Shown here piece by piece: positions 49,071 to 60,883 of a DNA stretch of 64,000 nucleotides. Under the pieces are notes generated by a model. That model did not search any database, was not told where the DNA came from, and saw only the letters and a list, made by a program, of their open reading frames with translations. The position numbers were made by a program, and so were the translations under genes. Origin of the DNA: Physcomitrium patens (lineage: Eukaryota > Streptophyta > Bryopsida > Funariales > Funariaceae); assembly GCF_000002425.4 (NCBI RefSeq), contig NC_037273.1:12227992-12291991 (forward strand), written 5' to 3'. Each line of letters opens with the position of its first letter. Position 1 is the stretch's first letter.

Positions 49071-50890
49071 TGAAAAAAGTACTAATTTATTGTCCTTATT
49101 TTGTGTTAGAAGTGAGTGAATTATTCCACTTCTATTGTTGTCTTTTGAAGGTTGTAGATTACATACCTTTAAATATATTTTTAGCTTTTTAACATTCATT
49201 GTTTTTTTTTAAAAAGAAAGTATACTATCTTTATTTATGGAAACTTTCATTTATTATTAGAGGTTGTAGATTACTCTTTTTTAATTTTACTTTTAGATTT
49301 GGTTGAATTATCTATAGAATGAAAAATTATGGATGCTACTCTTTTTGAAGTGAAAATAGATTTGTAACTATTGTAAATCTTCACAAGCTTATTAACACTC
49401 TGAGGGTAGAAATCTCATATATGTCTAATATCAACTATAGAAGTAGTATGTTGACACTTATCGAAGAGGTCTATACCAAAAAGTTGTGCAATTGAAAGAG
49501 ACTAATAAATTAAGTTTACAACTAAATTCAAGTAGTCTTGCTATCATAAGTATAAGAGAAGTAAAGATAAATATGCTTGAAGAGTTTGATGGAACAAGAT
49601 TAAAATTTTGAAGATTTCTACAAAAGTAAAGCTTTATCTAAGGTTGCATCCTTGTCAATACCTTGATGGATTTATTCAAATTGGATTCATAAATGTATTT
49701 TTTTCTAAGAATTCTCTCTTTTGCTTTGAAGCTTTGATGGAAAAAGATTCATGTCTTTTTAATGATGTAAATTAATTCTTAAAAGTATTTACAACTAATT
49801 TTTGAGAAAATAATCAAGAAAAGATAACATAGATTAAACTTATATCTTTAAAAGATGAATCACATTCAGCTACTATATATGGTGTTGAATTCCAAAATTT
49901 CACTTGTAATGTAGATTGAAATGATAAAGTCCTTATCAATCAATTTTGATATAAGTTGAAAGATAATGTCAAAGATTTATTGTTGACAGCACCAAAGACT
50001 TACTTATTAGAGCAATTTATTACTCAAGCCATTGTATGTAATAATTGATTCTTTGAAAGTTGCTAAGAATAAAGAATTGATTGAAGAGATACAAATCAAG
50101 CTATAATAATAGGTTCTAAGTTCAAAGAAGCTTATTCATCAAGATCAAAACCTATACAAATTGACATGATACATTTCAAGCTTTTTAGTGAGCAAAAAAA
50201 AACTTGACAATATTGAGAAGGTTTATACTTATATTATGAAAAATCTAAGTACATTGCTCAATATTTTTTAAAAAAGCAATGCATCCACAAAATAAGAAGC
50301 ATGATTGCTAAAGAAGATGATATGTTGAAAAACAAGTTTTTCAGCTACAATTAAAACATTGTGATTGAAATCTTTATAATATCTAATAAAATTTCTATTT
50401 TTTCAATAAATCCCTCACCTTCTTTTATAATAGAAATTTTTTTGGAATCAAAAAATCACAAAGTCTTTGCTTTGTTAGATTAAAGAGCCTCAACTTGTTT
50501 TATAGACAAAGTCTTTGTTAAAAAATAAGAAATATTTTTAATTACAAAAAATAAATGTATGCATGTAGAAGTCATAGATGATTATTTGTTGTCTTCTAAA
50601 GACATTACTCATAAAAAAATTTATTTAGATGTAGCAACTAAAGATCATAATAACTTAGTAATATTCAATGTCATTAGATTTTTATCAAATCTAATTGTTT
50701 TAGGATTATTGTCGCTAAAGAAGTATAATTCTCAAATAAATTAGACTTCTTACAATCTTAAATTTTAACATAGTTTAGTCTAAGATTTTGCTAGTTGTGT
50801 AGAAATCCATTAGTCCAATACAATCAAATTCTTATTAGTAGGTACAAGAGCTTTTATACATACAACAAAAGAAGGGTCAATTTTTGTTAT
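49071..50890 (+). pseudogene. Element A: decayed gag and protease region, + strand
   Basis: Many stops interrupt it, but a gag remnant (MLEEFDGTRLKF at about 49577) and a protease-region frame at 50460-50745 (RASTCFIDKVFV, then HVEVIDDYLLSSKDITHKK) are clear relatives of the corresponding parts of element B. The protein-level match continues to FVIYVP at 50890, where element B interrupts it, and resumes after 60701. Confidence 0.85.
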
Positions 50891-50895
50891 ATATG

Positions 50896-51456
50896 TGCCA
50901 AGGACAAGAACTCGATGAAAAAGCAATTCAGTCAAGTGAGCCTTCACTCAAAGAAAGGTAACAAAATATAAATAAACAAGTATGTATATTGAAAGAGAAA
51001 CTGAAATGGCTATTGCCAAAAGACAAGAAAACTAGAGACCCTTGAAACTAAACTGGAAGCAAGAAAGGAGTTGACAAGAGTGAAGAAGGCTTCACTCTTG
51101 TCTCTATATATACTATCTAATTAGAGACTACGTGGCGACATTCTATAGGACCTCCGATAAGTGTTGACTTTGTAGGACACATGCCATGACTTACAAGGTA
51201 AGTTTTTCTATGTGTGGGCCACATTATTAGCTTGGTCTTCAAGCTAACAACATGTGTGGTACATGGCCAACTTGTTGACCACGTTTCTAATCCAAAAAGT
51301 CAATTAAAGACACCTATAAAGTCAAAGCAGCATCTATGAAGCTTCTAAGAAGCTTCCATATCAAATACTATAGAATCAATTTACTTTTATCTACTTTTAT
51401 TTACTTCTACTTATTTATATATGTAATTATTGGCTTACATGAGTATATTCGTGATG
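50896..51456 (-). repeat. 3' LTR of element B (lacks about 22 bp at one end)
   Basis: It aligns along its length with 60114-60696, with roughly 30 differences by eye, nearly all transitions. Relative to the right LTR it lacks a block of about 22 bases next to the outer TG (50896). The inner end reads GTGATG where the right LTR has GTGACA. Confidence 0.93.
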
Positions 51457-52085
51457 TTACCCGTCCTTCTAGGGACAAGTTCCACGAGGAGCGGTCATCA
51501 TATGTTGAAAAAATCTATGATGCGACAAATTGTATTCCCTACATACTCTGATCTTTGTTCTCTTTGAAGATGATTGATAGGGCCTTTCAACCATCAGTAG
51601 TGTCTCATACCAGGGTGGGAAGACCATCCAGTTATTTGATCATTGTTGAGGCCTTCATAACTTCCTTTGAATAGAACATTTGGAATACCATCAAGAATTA
51701 TTCCTACCACTAGTAAAATCACCAAACATCAGGAGTCCCTTCCTAAGTCGTGATACCAAACGCGTTGTATCTCGCCATCTATTCGATGAAGAACATGTTG
51801 TTCTTGAAGATCTTCATGTCAATTGCATCGTCTTGAAGATTGTGATAATCATAATGTCTCATCTGATAGATCAATAAATAAAGGCTCTTGAGTCGAATCC
51901 GTTGGTTGTTGGTTCTCCATCTCCCGAGCGTCACAACTACAAAAAAGCTATAAAGAAGTATTGAAAGTAGAATGTTATCTTGTGTAGATGTTGTTTCTTT
52001 TATAAAGAAGGTTTTTATCTTGATTTTGATGGATGTCGTCGATGAAAAGCCTCCATCGTCTTTGCTGCATTTGCAAGATTCTTTA
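51457..52085 (-). other. Element B 3' internal spacer
   Basis: This is the region between the chromodomain and the 3' LTR. A 105-codon frame at 51779-52096 overlaps the end of the chromodomain coding region in another frame and has no known domain. No separate gene is supported. Confidence 0.5.
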
Positions 52086-53565
52086 TTGGCTCCCATGTGT
52101 GTTCACTAATATCATATCCGTACCAATAGACAAGATATTCTAATTTATTTCAATGCCACCTTGAATCTAAGACTTCTTCTACTTCAAACTCTTTATTATT
52201 GTTTACTTCTATAGGAAGAAGTGGAGCTTGTTGTCTTCTTGGTATGTCCACTGTCTTGTATGGTTCAAGAAGAGACACGTGGAATACTAGATGGATTTTC
52301 ATTGACTCCTATAGATGTAAACGATATGTGACTAGATTGATTTGTGCAGAAATAGAAAATGGTCCCAGCCTTCGATAGTCCAACTTGTCACAAGGACAAG
52401 TGGTCTTGATATTACAACGAAGTAGCCATACCTTATCACCCAAGTGGAATGGTGGTTTTTCCTTTTGATAGACATCCACATTGACTTTTTGTAGTTCTTG
52501 AGCCTCTTTTAACTGCGCCTTCATCATTACATGAAGCTCTGATAAATGAATCGCCAAATCTTTTACAGTAAGATTATCAACTTTTGAAAAGTCAAAAGTA
52601 TCAAGTCATGGATGATAACCATAATTAGTAAAGAAATGTGTTTGTTTTGTAGAAGAATGTACCATGTTATTGTAAGCAAATTCTGCCAATGACAAAAAAG
52701 TTGTCCAATCATCTTGTTGATAGTTATTGGTACATATTAAATATTGCTCCAAAACTTCATTAACACGCTCTGTTTGTCCATCAGTTTGAGGATGGAATGT
52801 TGAAGATAGTTTTATATCCACTTTTAGAATCTTAAAAAGAATCTGCTAAAATCTTGATATAAATTGAGTTCTCCTATTTGATGTAATATCTTTGGGTAAT
52901 CCATAATAGTGATAGATATTGTCAAAAAAGAGCTTAGCTGTTTCTTCACCTGTGATGGATTTTGTACATGATACAAAATGTACCATCTTGGTAAAACGAT
53001 CTACTATCATGAATATAAAGTCATAAGAACTTGAGATTGGAAGATTCGTGATGAAGTCCATAGAAACAAAAGACCATGGTTGTTTTGGAATGGGTAATGG
53101 TTGAAGAAGTCCAAAAGGTCGATGACGAGGAGTTTTGATCTTGAACAAATATCAGATGATTGTACAAAATTTTTGACTGCCTTCTATATTTGAGGCCACC
53201 AAAAATCCCTAGATATCAGCTACAAAGTCTTATTGTATCCAAAATGTCCTGCTGCTAGGAAGTCGTGATGAGCTTGGAGAATACCTAAACGTGCTTCTCC
53301 TTCTCGAACATATAGGCATCCTTCGAAATAGAGTAGGTTGTTCTTGAACTCGAATTTAGAGGGATCATGAGATTTAGAAGAATTATTCTTGATATCATGA
53401 ACAAGAGGGTCTGAAGACATACTTAACTAGATTTGCTTGAAAAAAGTTAAATCAACAATCAATGTTGACTTTATTGCTCAAAGATGAAATTGCTCCGACT
53501 TTAAGAAAATCGTTCTTTGTTGCTCAAAAGTTGCATCTCCTTCTTTTGGTGCAAGATAAGAACAT
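52086..53565 (-). pseudogene. Element B: integrase and chromodomain, broken
   Basis: In minus-strand order: the zinc-binding region (HHDFLAAGHFGYNKT at about 53220-53300; the first Cys of the usual Cys pair is Ser), the integrase core with SMDFITNLPISSSYDF, then SNRRTQFISRF where the second catalytic Asp is normally found and Asn now stands, then FHPQTDGQTERVNEVLEQYL with the Glu. The GPY/F-type module KLDYRRLGPFSI lies at about 52340-52375. A chromodomain with one stop lies at about 52090-52260 (EFEVEEVLDSRW; GYDISEHTWEP). Several frames are separated by stops, so no functional integrase is made. Confidence 0.9.
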
Positions 53566-55212
53566 TGTCATATTACGTGAAGTCTTGCTTGAGAATGCTT
53601 CGGGCACCTGGCTGTAGAAGGAAGAATAGAAATTGCATTAACAAAATCCTAATTCTAATAGAATATTAACAATGCTCTAATTTGACTATAATAATGCTAA
53701 GCAAGCTTAATCAAATTCAAAGAAACCTCAAAGAAATTTCAAATAAATAATAAGAATTCTTAAAGAAATATTAGAAGGATCACAAATATCACTCAAATAC
53801 ATCTCAATTTAATCTTAATTTAATTCTAGTTAAAATCCTATTGAACTTCATTCAAACTTTAGGCCAAAACTAATTAAATCTTAAATCCTAATAAAATCCT
53901 AAACTCTAAATCAAATCCTAAACAAAACTTAAACCAAATCCCAACTAAATCCTAAATCCTAAACCAAATCCTAAACCAAATCCTAAACCCTAAATAAAAT
54001 CCTAACTAAACCCTAAACCAAATCCTAATCAAACTCTAAACCAAATCCTAACCAAATCTAAATACTAAATCAAACCCTAATTCTAAACCAAACCCTAATC
54101 CAAACCCTAATCAAACCTTAAACCAAATCCTAAATCAAATCCTAACCAAACCCTAAACCAAACCCTAGTAATTCCTATAACAGATTTAAACCTCAATAAC
54201 TAATTAATAAACCGTTGATCTTAATTCAAATTTTGCACACTTCTTAAAAACCAAGTTCAAAAAAAATAAAAGAAATTTAAAAGGATCGGAGTTACCAAAT
54301 TGATGATAACCTCAAAAATGTGCTTGGGTATTGGCCGGCCTCCTTCTCCAATCTTGATGCCAATCTTTCAGAGCTAATATCTCTCTATTATACTAATCGA
54401 TTCATCTCAAAATTCTCATACACATAGAAAAACAAGTCTTATATCCTCTCATAAAAGTTTCACTCCAATCCAACTAGTAGATTGCACGAAATCTTAAAAA
54501 ACCCTACTAGACCTAAAATTCTACTTTTTGAGACCTTGATCCACTTAGACGTCAATATTCCTCAATTTAACCGTTAGATCGAGCTCAAATTCACGACTCA
54601 TATTAAACACAACTATAAACATATATCCACAAAATTCCATCCATAGATCTACTACAAAACTCTTGAAATCACTCAAAATATAAACTCTATTTTATTTTAT
54701 AAAATCCAAATCATCCGAAACAAACCTTGACTTTGCAAAGATATTACAAAGTCAATACAAATCCAAATCACCCAAAATCAACACCCATAGAAACCTTATT
54801 CAATCTTCTATCAAATCCCACTCTCCGATCTACCAAAGAATCTCTGAGTTGCCGTCAGGGCGCGGTTTATGCCTTGGGATCTGATTTCGACCGAGGTTCA
54901 TAACCGGTCCTCCTCGGGTATCAACTTTTGTCTTCTTGAGGTAATTTTTACTAATTTGCACTCCTAACTCCTCCCTACAAATGCCTATATCCTTTATTGT
55001 TCTAATCTATCTTATTTTGTCTTATTTATGGCCTTACAAAGTAAATAGAAGCATAATTTATAAAAAGGCAGCATTAACACCTTTAATTTTTCTATCCTTT
55101 GACTAATATCTATTTTTTCAAGATAATTTGCTACAATATTTTTGAAGTGAGATCCTCAAAACATGATATTTTTTTTCACCCTTTCACTTGTTATCTATGT
55201 TATATCACGACA
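53566..55212 (+). mobile_element. Solo LTR of family C (copy C1) inserted in element B
   Basis: The 1647-bp segment begins TGTCATATTACGTGAAGTC and ends TATCACGACA, so its ends are the short inverted repeat TGTC/GACA. It is flanked by ACAT (53562-53565) and ACGT (55213-55216), a 4-bp duplication with one transition. Removing it and one duplication rejoins the RNase H-integrase linker of element B in frame. It contains a telomere-like tract (about 53840-54175) and no coding capacity. Its homologue in opposite orientation is 56529-58293. Confidence 0.88.
53840..54175 (+). repeat. Telomere-like CCCTAAA-type minisatellite inside LTR C1
   Basis: Degenerate repeats of CCTAAACC(A)AATCCTAAA and CCCTAA, the plant telomere motif mixed with near variants. 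The tract is interspersed, not a pure array, and sits inside an LTR, so it is not a telomere. Confidence 0.85.
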
Positions 55213-56528
55213 ACGTCTAGACAAGACATCGGACAAACCTCATTATTTTGCTGGTCGATAAGTGATAATGAACTCGAATCTTGATAAAGACATGCTCCAA
55301 CGAGCTTGATGACGATTTAATACATGTGCTGACATGAAATACTCAAGGTTCTTGTGATCCGTATATATGGTGACTAGACTGGAAGCGCCTTCTAGATAAT
55401 GACGCCATTCTTGAAAAGAATCCACAATTGCAAGAAGTTCTTTGTCATGGATCTCATAATTGATTTCTGTTGCTGAGAATTTTCTTGAATGAAAGGCTAT
55501 TGGATGAAGTTTGTCATATGTTTCTATTTGTGATAAAACCGCACCCAAACCAAAGTGTGATGCATTTGTTTCTATAAAGAACGCTTTGAAAAATCAACAC
55601 GACATAAGATTGGTACAGAAACAAATGTTATCTTCAAAGATTCTAAAGTAACTTTTGCTTCTTGATTCCATTGGAGTTTGACTTTACAAGTCAAATATGT
55701 AAGTGAAGCTGCAACTCAAGAGAAGTCTTTCATGAAGATCTGATAGTAGTTGACAAATCCCAAAAAGCATTGGACATCTCTTAATATTTTTGGGATCTTC
55801 CAATCTATAATAGTTTGAACTTTCTTAGGATCCATCATAAATCTATCATTTGAAATGATGTAACTTAAGAAATTGACTTGAGTAGTGTGGAATACACACT
55901 TTTCTATCTTGGCATAGAATCTCGCATCTCTTAATTTTTGTAATACACAACGAACATGAAGTTCATATTCTTTTGGATTCTTAAAATAGATCAAGATGTC
56001 GTCTAGATAACAGATGAAAAAATCATCCAAAAAATCTCAAAAAATATCATTCATTAGATGTTGAAAAGTTGTTGGTGCATTGGTAAGTCGAAAAGGCATG
56101 ACATTATATTCAAAATGTCCATACCTAGTTCGAAACGCAGTCTTCCATTCATCTTTTTCTTTGATGCATACTAGATTGTATGCTCCCCAGAGATCTATTT
56201 TTGTATAGATCTTAGCTTCATTCACCTGAACAAAAAGTCTAGATATTAAAGGTAGTGGATACCTGTTCTTGATGGTAATCTTGTTGAGTCCTCGATAATC
56301 AACACACATCCGCAATGATCCATCTTTTTTCTTCACAAATAGAATTGGAGCTTCTGTCGGAGATTTAGAATGGCATATGAAATTCTTGGCTAGATTTTCT
56401 TCATTATACTCCTTGAGTTCAATCAACCCATTTTGTGATAAACTATAGATTGGTCCGAATGGCGGTTGTGCTCTTTTTTAAAGGTCAATTGAGCAATCAT
56501 AAGGATGATGTTTTGGGAGTGTATCTAT
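55213..56528 (-). pseudogene. Element B: reverse transcriptase and RNase H
   Basis: Reverse transcriptase reads from about 56510 to 55716 with few breaks: [29 protein letters not shown] KNRYPLPLI, the first catalytic Asp in [29 protein letters not shown], a stop near 56035, then the catalytic FFICYLDDILIYF (YLDD intact). RNase H lies at about 55680-55243 (SQIETYDKLHPIAFHSRKFS, ELLAIVDSFQEWRHYLEG, IYTDHKNLEYF, ARWSMSLSRFEF). This segment lies between two inverted LTR C copies. Confidence 0.92.
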
Positions 56529-58293
56529 TGTCATGATGTAACATGATTAATAGGTGAAAGAGTGTGGAGATTATTATAATTTAGAAGATCTTAGTTCAAA
56601 GTATTAGAACAAATTATCTTAGAAATATAGTTAATAGTCAAAGAGATAGAAAAATGAAAGGGTACTAATGCTGACTTTTAGAAAGGTGACTTCTACTTAC
56701 TTTGTAGTACCATAAGTAAGGAAAATCAAAATAGATTGGAAAAATAAATGATATAGGCATCTTTAGAAGAAAGTTAAAAGTAAATTCTAGAAAAAAATTA
56801 CTTAGAAAAACTAGATATTGATACCCAGAGAGGGCTGGTTATGAACTAGGGTCGAAATCAGATCCTAGGACACAAAACCGAGTCTCGACGACGATTCTAG
56901 GGTTCTTTTGGAGATCGGAGAATGAGGTTTGATAGCAGACTGAATAGGCTTTCTATGAGCATTGATTTTGGATGATTTGGAGTTGATATGACTTTGTAAG
57001 AGCTTTGTAAAGTCGAGGTTTGTTTTGGATGGCTTGGGTTTTATGAAATAAAATAGGGTTTACGTTATAGGTGATTTCAAGAGTTTTTTAATAGATCTAT
57101 GGGTGAAATTTTGTTAGCTTATGGTTATAATTGTGTTTAATATGTGTCCTAAATTTGAGCTTGATCTAACGGATGAATTGAGGCATATTGAGGTTTAAGT
57201 GGGTCAAGGTCTCAGAAAGTAGAATTTTAGGTCTAGTAGGGGTTTTTGAGATTTCTTAAAATCTACTAGTTGGATTGGAGTGAAACTTACGTAAGAGGAT
57301 ATTAGACTTGTTTTCCTATGCGTATGAGAATTTTGAGATCAATCGAAAGGTGCAAAAGAGAGATATTGGCTCTAGAAGATTGGCATTTAGATTGGAGAAG
57401 GAGGCCGCCCAATATCCGAGCACATTTTTGAGGATATTGTCAATTTCGTAACTCCGATCCTTATCAAATTTTTTGTGCTTCTTTTTAACTTATTTTTTTA
57501 GAAATATGAAATTTTTTAGTTAAGATCAACGGTTTATTCATTAGTTATTGAGGTTTGAATCTGTTATAGGAATTATTAGGATTTGGTTTAGGGTTTGGTT
57601 AGGATTTGGTTTGGGGTTTAGGATTTGGATTAGGGTTTAATTTAGGGTTTAGGATTTGGTTTAGGGTTTAGGATTTGGATAGGATTTGGTTTAGGACTTA
57701 GGGTTTGGATTAGGATTTGATTTAGGATTTAGGATTTGGATTAGGATTTGGTTATGGATTAAGGTTTGATTAGGATTTGGTTTAGGGTTTAGGGTTTGGA
57801 TTAGGGTTTGGTTTAGGGTTTAGGATTTGGATTAGGGTTTGGTTTAGGGTTTAGGATTTGGATAGGGTTTGGTTTAGGATTTAGGATTTGAATTAGGATT
57901 TGGTTTAGGATTTAGGGTTTGGATTAGGATTTGGTTAGGGATTAAGGTTTGATTAGGATTTGGTTTAGGATTTAAGGTTTATCTAGGGTTTGATTAAGGT
58001 TGGATTAGGATTAGGATTTGATTAGAATTTAAGGTTCTATTAGATTTTTGTTAGGATTTGACTAATTTTTCTTTAATATTCTTTTATATTTCTTTAGGAT
58101 TTCCTTGTGTTTCTTTTATAACTTCAATAAAATTTAATTGAGCTTGCTTAATGTTTGATTATGATTTTTAATGTTTAATTATAAATTTTCTATAATCCTA
58201 TTGGATTGTTAGGACATTTTGTTGTAATTTTCTTTTACCTTCCACAGCCAGTTGTTCAGTGCATTCTCAAGCAAGACTTCACGTAATACGACA
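56529..58293 (-). mobile_element. Solo LTR of family C (copy C2) inserted in element B, opposite orientation
   Basis: The 1765-bp segment, read on the minus strand, begins TGTCGTATTACGTGAAGTC and ends ACATCATGACA. It is flanked by CTAT (56525-56528) and CCAC (58294-58297), equal apart from two transitions. Excision with one duplication restores the protease-to-reverse-transcriptase linker of element B in frame. It shares with C1 the terminal 40 bases, the telomere-like tract and the segment around GATCTGATTTCGACC. Confidence 0.88.
57545..58040 (+). repeat. Telomere-like TTTAGGG-type minisatellite inside LTR C2
   Basis: A tract built from TTTAGGGTTTAGGATTTGG and close variants, about 500 bp. 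It is the reverse-complement counterpart of the C1 tract and somewhat longer. Confidence 0.88.
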
Positions 58294-59932
58294 CCACATT
58301 CTTTTTTTCAAATACATCTTGAAATTCTTGATATTGGCTTGGAATGCCATGTGAAGTCTTTGTACCATTAGAAACAGGTGTGGCATAAATAATATATGGT
58401 GATTCTTTCATAGCAGCATGCAAGAAAGCTTTTGCACCTATAAACATAGGTTTAATTGAATTGGACTTATGACTCTCTACTTGATTAACTACATTGTTAG
58501 TTATACTTTTAGAGAAAGTAAGAGTTCGAAAAATCCAATCTATTTGAGGGTTGTATTTTTCTAACCACGATAAACCTAAAATGACTAGATTAGAGGAAGA
58601 TCTAATGATATTAAATACTACAAAGCTATTATGACCATTGATTATTATTTCTATAGGAAGGGTTTTGTGAGTAATATCTCCAAAAGACATTGGACAACCA
58701 TCTATGACTTCTACATGAACAGGTTTAGTTTTCTTTAGTAAAGATATGCTATGTCTTCTAGTAAATTCTTCATCTAAGAAACACGTTGAGGCTCCTGAAT
58801 CTAACAAGGTAGAAGCTTTGTAATATTTAGGTCCTAAAATAATATTTAATGTAAAATAAGGAGAGGGCTTTGAGGAGAGAATAGGACCTTTACTAGATGT
58901 TGTGCAAGGTTCCAGCCACATGGTCCCTATTGTAGCTGAAAAAACTTGTTTGTCTTCTTTGATAGCCATACTCTTCATTTTGTGGTTGCATCGTTTCTTT
59001 GGACAATGTTGAGCATTGTGTTTTGGTTCTCCATAATATAAACATAATCCTTCTTGACAATGACGAGTCTTTTTTTGCTCAATAAGAGGTTTGAAATGTA
59101 TTGCATCAATTTGCATATCCTCTACTTTCAAATGTATGTGTTGAAGAAGTGTGGGTGTTGCCATTAAATTATAGTAATGTTGAGGTCTACTTGTACAGTT
59201 CTTAGATCATAATTCAAAAAGATAATTGTCGCACTTCTTACCAAAGTCAATTGCTTGACTCAATGTTTGAGGATCAAGTAAGTTGAGCATTAATTTTTTT
59301 ACCTCATATTGTAATCCATAGAGAAATTGGCTAATAAGTGTAGCATCATTCTACTTGATATCAGTTACAAGTTGTCAAAATTATGAAGCATACAACGTTA
59401 CTGGTCGATTGCCTTGTCGTAAAATATGGATCTTATTGGTTACAATATGAATTGCATCATGTTCTCCATACATGGATTGAAACTCTGCCAAAAAAGCCTC
59501 TAGATTATCCAATATTAGATCTCGTCGTTCAAGAAAAGATGAAAACCACAATAGTGCTGAATTTGAAAGAAGCGTACCAATAAACCTAACTTGCAATCCT
59601 GAAGTTGGATAGCTTTGGGATTGAAGTTCAGTCAAAAATTGCACTTGATTGATAAATCGTCGAAATTTGGATCTAGTGCCATCAAACTTCTCGAGTAGGA
59701 TAATTCTTGGTTCTCTAACACTGGAAGGGCATTCTACCATAAGAGAAAGGACATCATTTGGTACAGATGTTGAAACAGCTCCAATCATTTCTATATCTTG
59801 ACTTCCTGTCAATCTTGTTGCTCCTTGTGGTGGTAAATTGAATTAATGCATTGCAAGTATTAACTCCCTCAATTGCTCTTGCATTTGTGCCATTGCACTC
59901 TTCATTTCAACAAGTTCTGCCATGATAACACT
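58294..59932 (-). pseudogene. Element B: gag, zinc knuckle and protease
   Basis: Gag begins at the ATG at 59923 (MAELVEMKSAMAQMQEQLRE), meets an early stop, then runs openly from 59812 to 59381 (EKFDGTRSKFRRFINQVQFL; LWFSSFLERRDLI). After several stops near 59380-59200 the frame 59164-58256 contains a zinc knuckle (CLYYGEPKHNAQHC, where the second Cys is Tyr) and an aspartic protease with the intact motif LLDSGASTCFLDEEF and ILGLSWLEKYNP. The last codons of that frame (58293-58256) are LTR C2 read through. It is not functional as it stands. Confidence 0.92.
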
Positions 59933-60096
59933 TAGAAAAGAAAAGATGTCTAATATCGCTCAAGACAAATAGAAGAGAGGACTTGAGAATAAAGAAAATA
60001 TTAAGAACAATATCAGTTTAGAAGAGGGTAATCTGTAACTTCTAATATGCTTATATCTTATCAAAAAAAAGGTGTAATCCACTCTTAATCAAGATT

Positions 60097-60113
60097 AGAC
60101 AAAGCTCTGATAT
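60097..60113 (-). other. Primer binding site region of element B
   Basis: Read on the minus strand, the sequence right after the LTR end (CACCTACA) is ATATCAGAGCTTTG, a mutated form of the TGGTATCAGAGC-type primer site for initiator methionine tRNA. It supports the LTR boundary at 60114. Confidence 0.7.
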
Positions 60114-60696
60114 TGTAGGTGTACTCTTGTCAATCTATCAAGGATAAGAACTCGATGAAAAAGCAATTCAGAGAAGTGAGCCTTCACTCAAAGAAAGGTA
60201 ACAAAATATAAATAAACAAGTATATATATTGAAAGAAAAACTGGAATGGCTATTGTCAAAAGACAAGAAAATTAGAGACCCTTAAAATTAAACTGGAAGC
60301 AAGAAAGGAGTTGACAAGAGTGAAGAAGGCTTCACTCTTGTCTCTATATATACTATCTAATTAGGGGCTATATAGCGACGTTCTATAGGACCTCCGATAA
60401 GTGTTGACTTTGTAGGACACATGCCGTGACTTATAAGGCAAGTTTTTCTACGTGTGGGCCACATTATTAGCTTGGTCTTCAAGCTAACAACATGTGTGGC
60501 ACATGGCCAACTTGTTGACTACGTTTTTAATCCAAAAAGTCAATTAAAGACACCTATAAAGTCAAAGCAGCGTCTATAAAGCTTTTAAGAAGCTTCCATA
60601 TCAAATACTATAGAATTAATTTATTTTTATCTACTTTTATTTACTTCTACTTATTTATATATATAATTATTGGCTTACATGAGTATGTTCGTGACA
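60114..60696 (-). repeat. 5' LTR of element B (full length, 583 bp)
   Basis: On the + strand it begins TGTAGGTGTACTCTTGTC and ends GTTCGTGACA, next to the ATATG duplication. It is the most complete of three copies; the others are 50896-51456 (3' LTR) and part of 62176-62894 (secondary duplicate). Confidence 0.93.
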
Positions 60697-60883
60697 ATAT
60701 GTTATATCTATTTTTGATAAAAAAAGACTTAAAATGGCATTCCAAGCCAATAGCAAAATTATTACGATATTTTTGAAAAAAATAAATATAAATCTTCTTC
60801 CAAAGTATCATCTCTATGACTATTCTATTGATTTTTAAGATGGATCTCAATCATCTTTTTGACCAATCTATAGTTTATTTCAA
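60166..60883 (+). repeat. Source copy of a 718-bp dispersed duplication (B LTR plus element A)
   Basis: It is about 98% identical by eye to 62176-62894, in the same orientation. It covers most of the B 5' LTR, the ATATG duplication and 182 bp of element A, so it spans the insertion junction. Confidence 0.93.

Larger units (their letters stand above)
50896..60696 (-). mobile_element. Gypsy chromovirus element B, nested in element A, flanked by ATATG duplication
   Basis: This minus-strand LTR retrotransposon spans 9801 bp, including two later solo-LTR insertions. Its 5-bp target duplication ATATG is exact (50891-50895 and 60697-60701). In minus-strand order the parts are 5' LTR, primer site, gag, zinc knuckle, protease, reverse transcriptase, RNase H, integrase and chromodomain, then 3' LTR. 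That order and the C-terminal chromodomain define Gypsy chromoviruses. Frames are longer than in element A but broken by stops, mainly of the kind made by C-to-T or G-to-A change. The element is defective. Confidence 0.95.

Noticed and set aside
53840..58040. Telomere or chromosome end
   Set aside because: The repeats are degenerate, in opposite orientations in two places, inside LTRs, and flanked on both sides by transposon coding sequence.
53566..58293. C1 and C2 as the two LTRs of one element
   Set aside because: They are in opposite orientations, each has its own 4-bp duplication, and the sequence between them is element B's reverse transcriptase and RNase H in B's frame.
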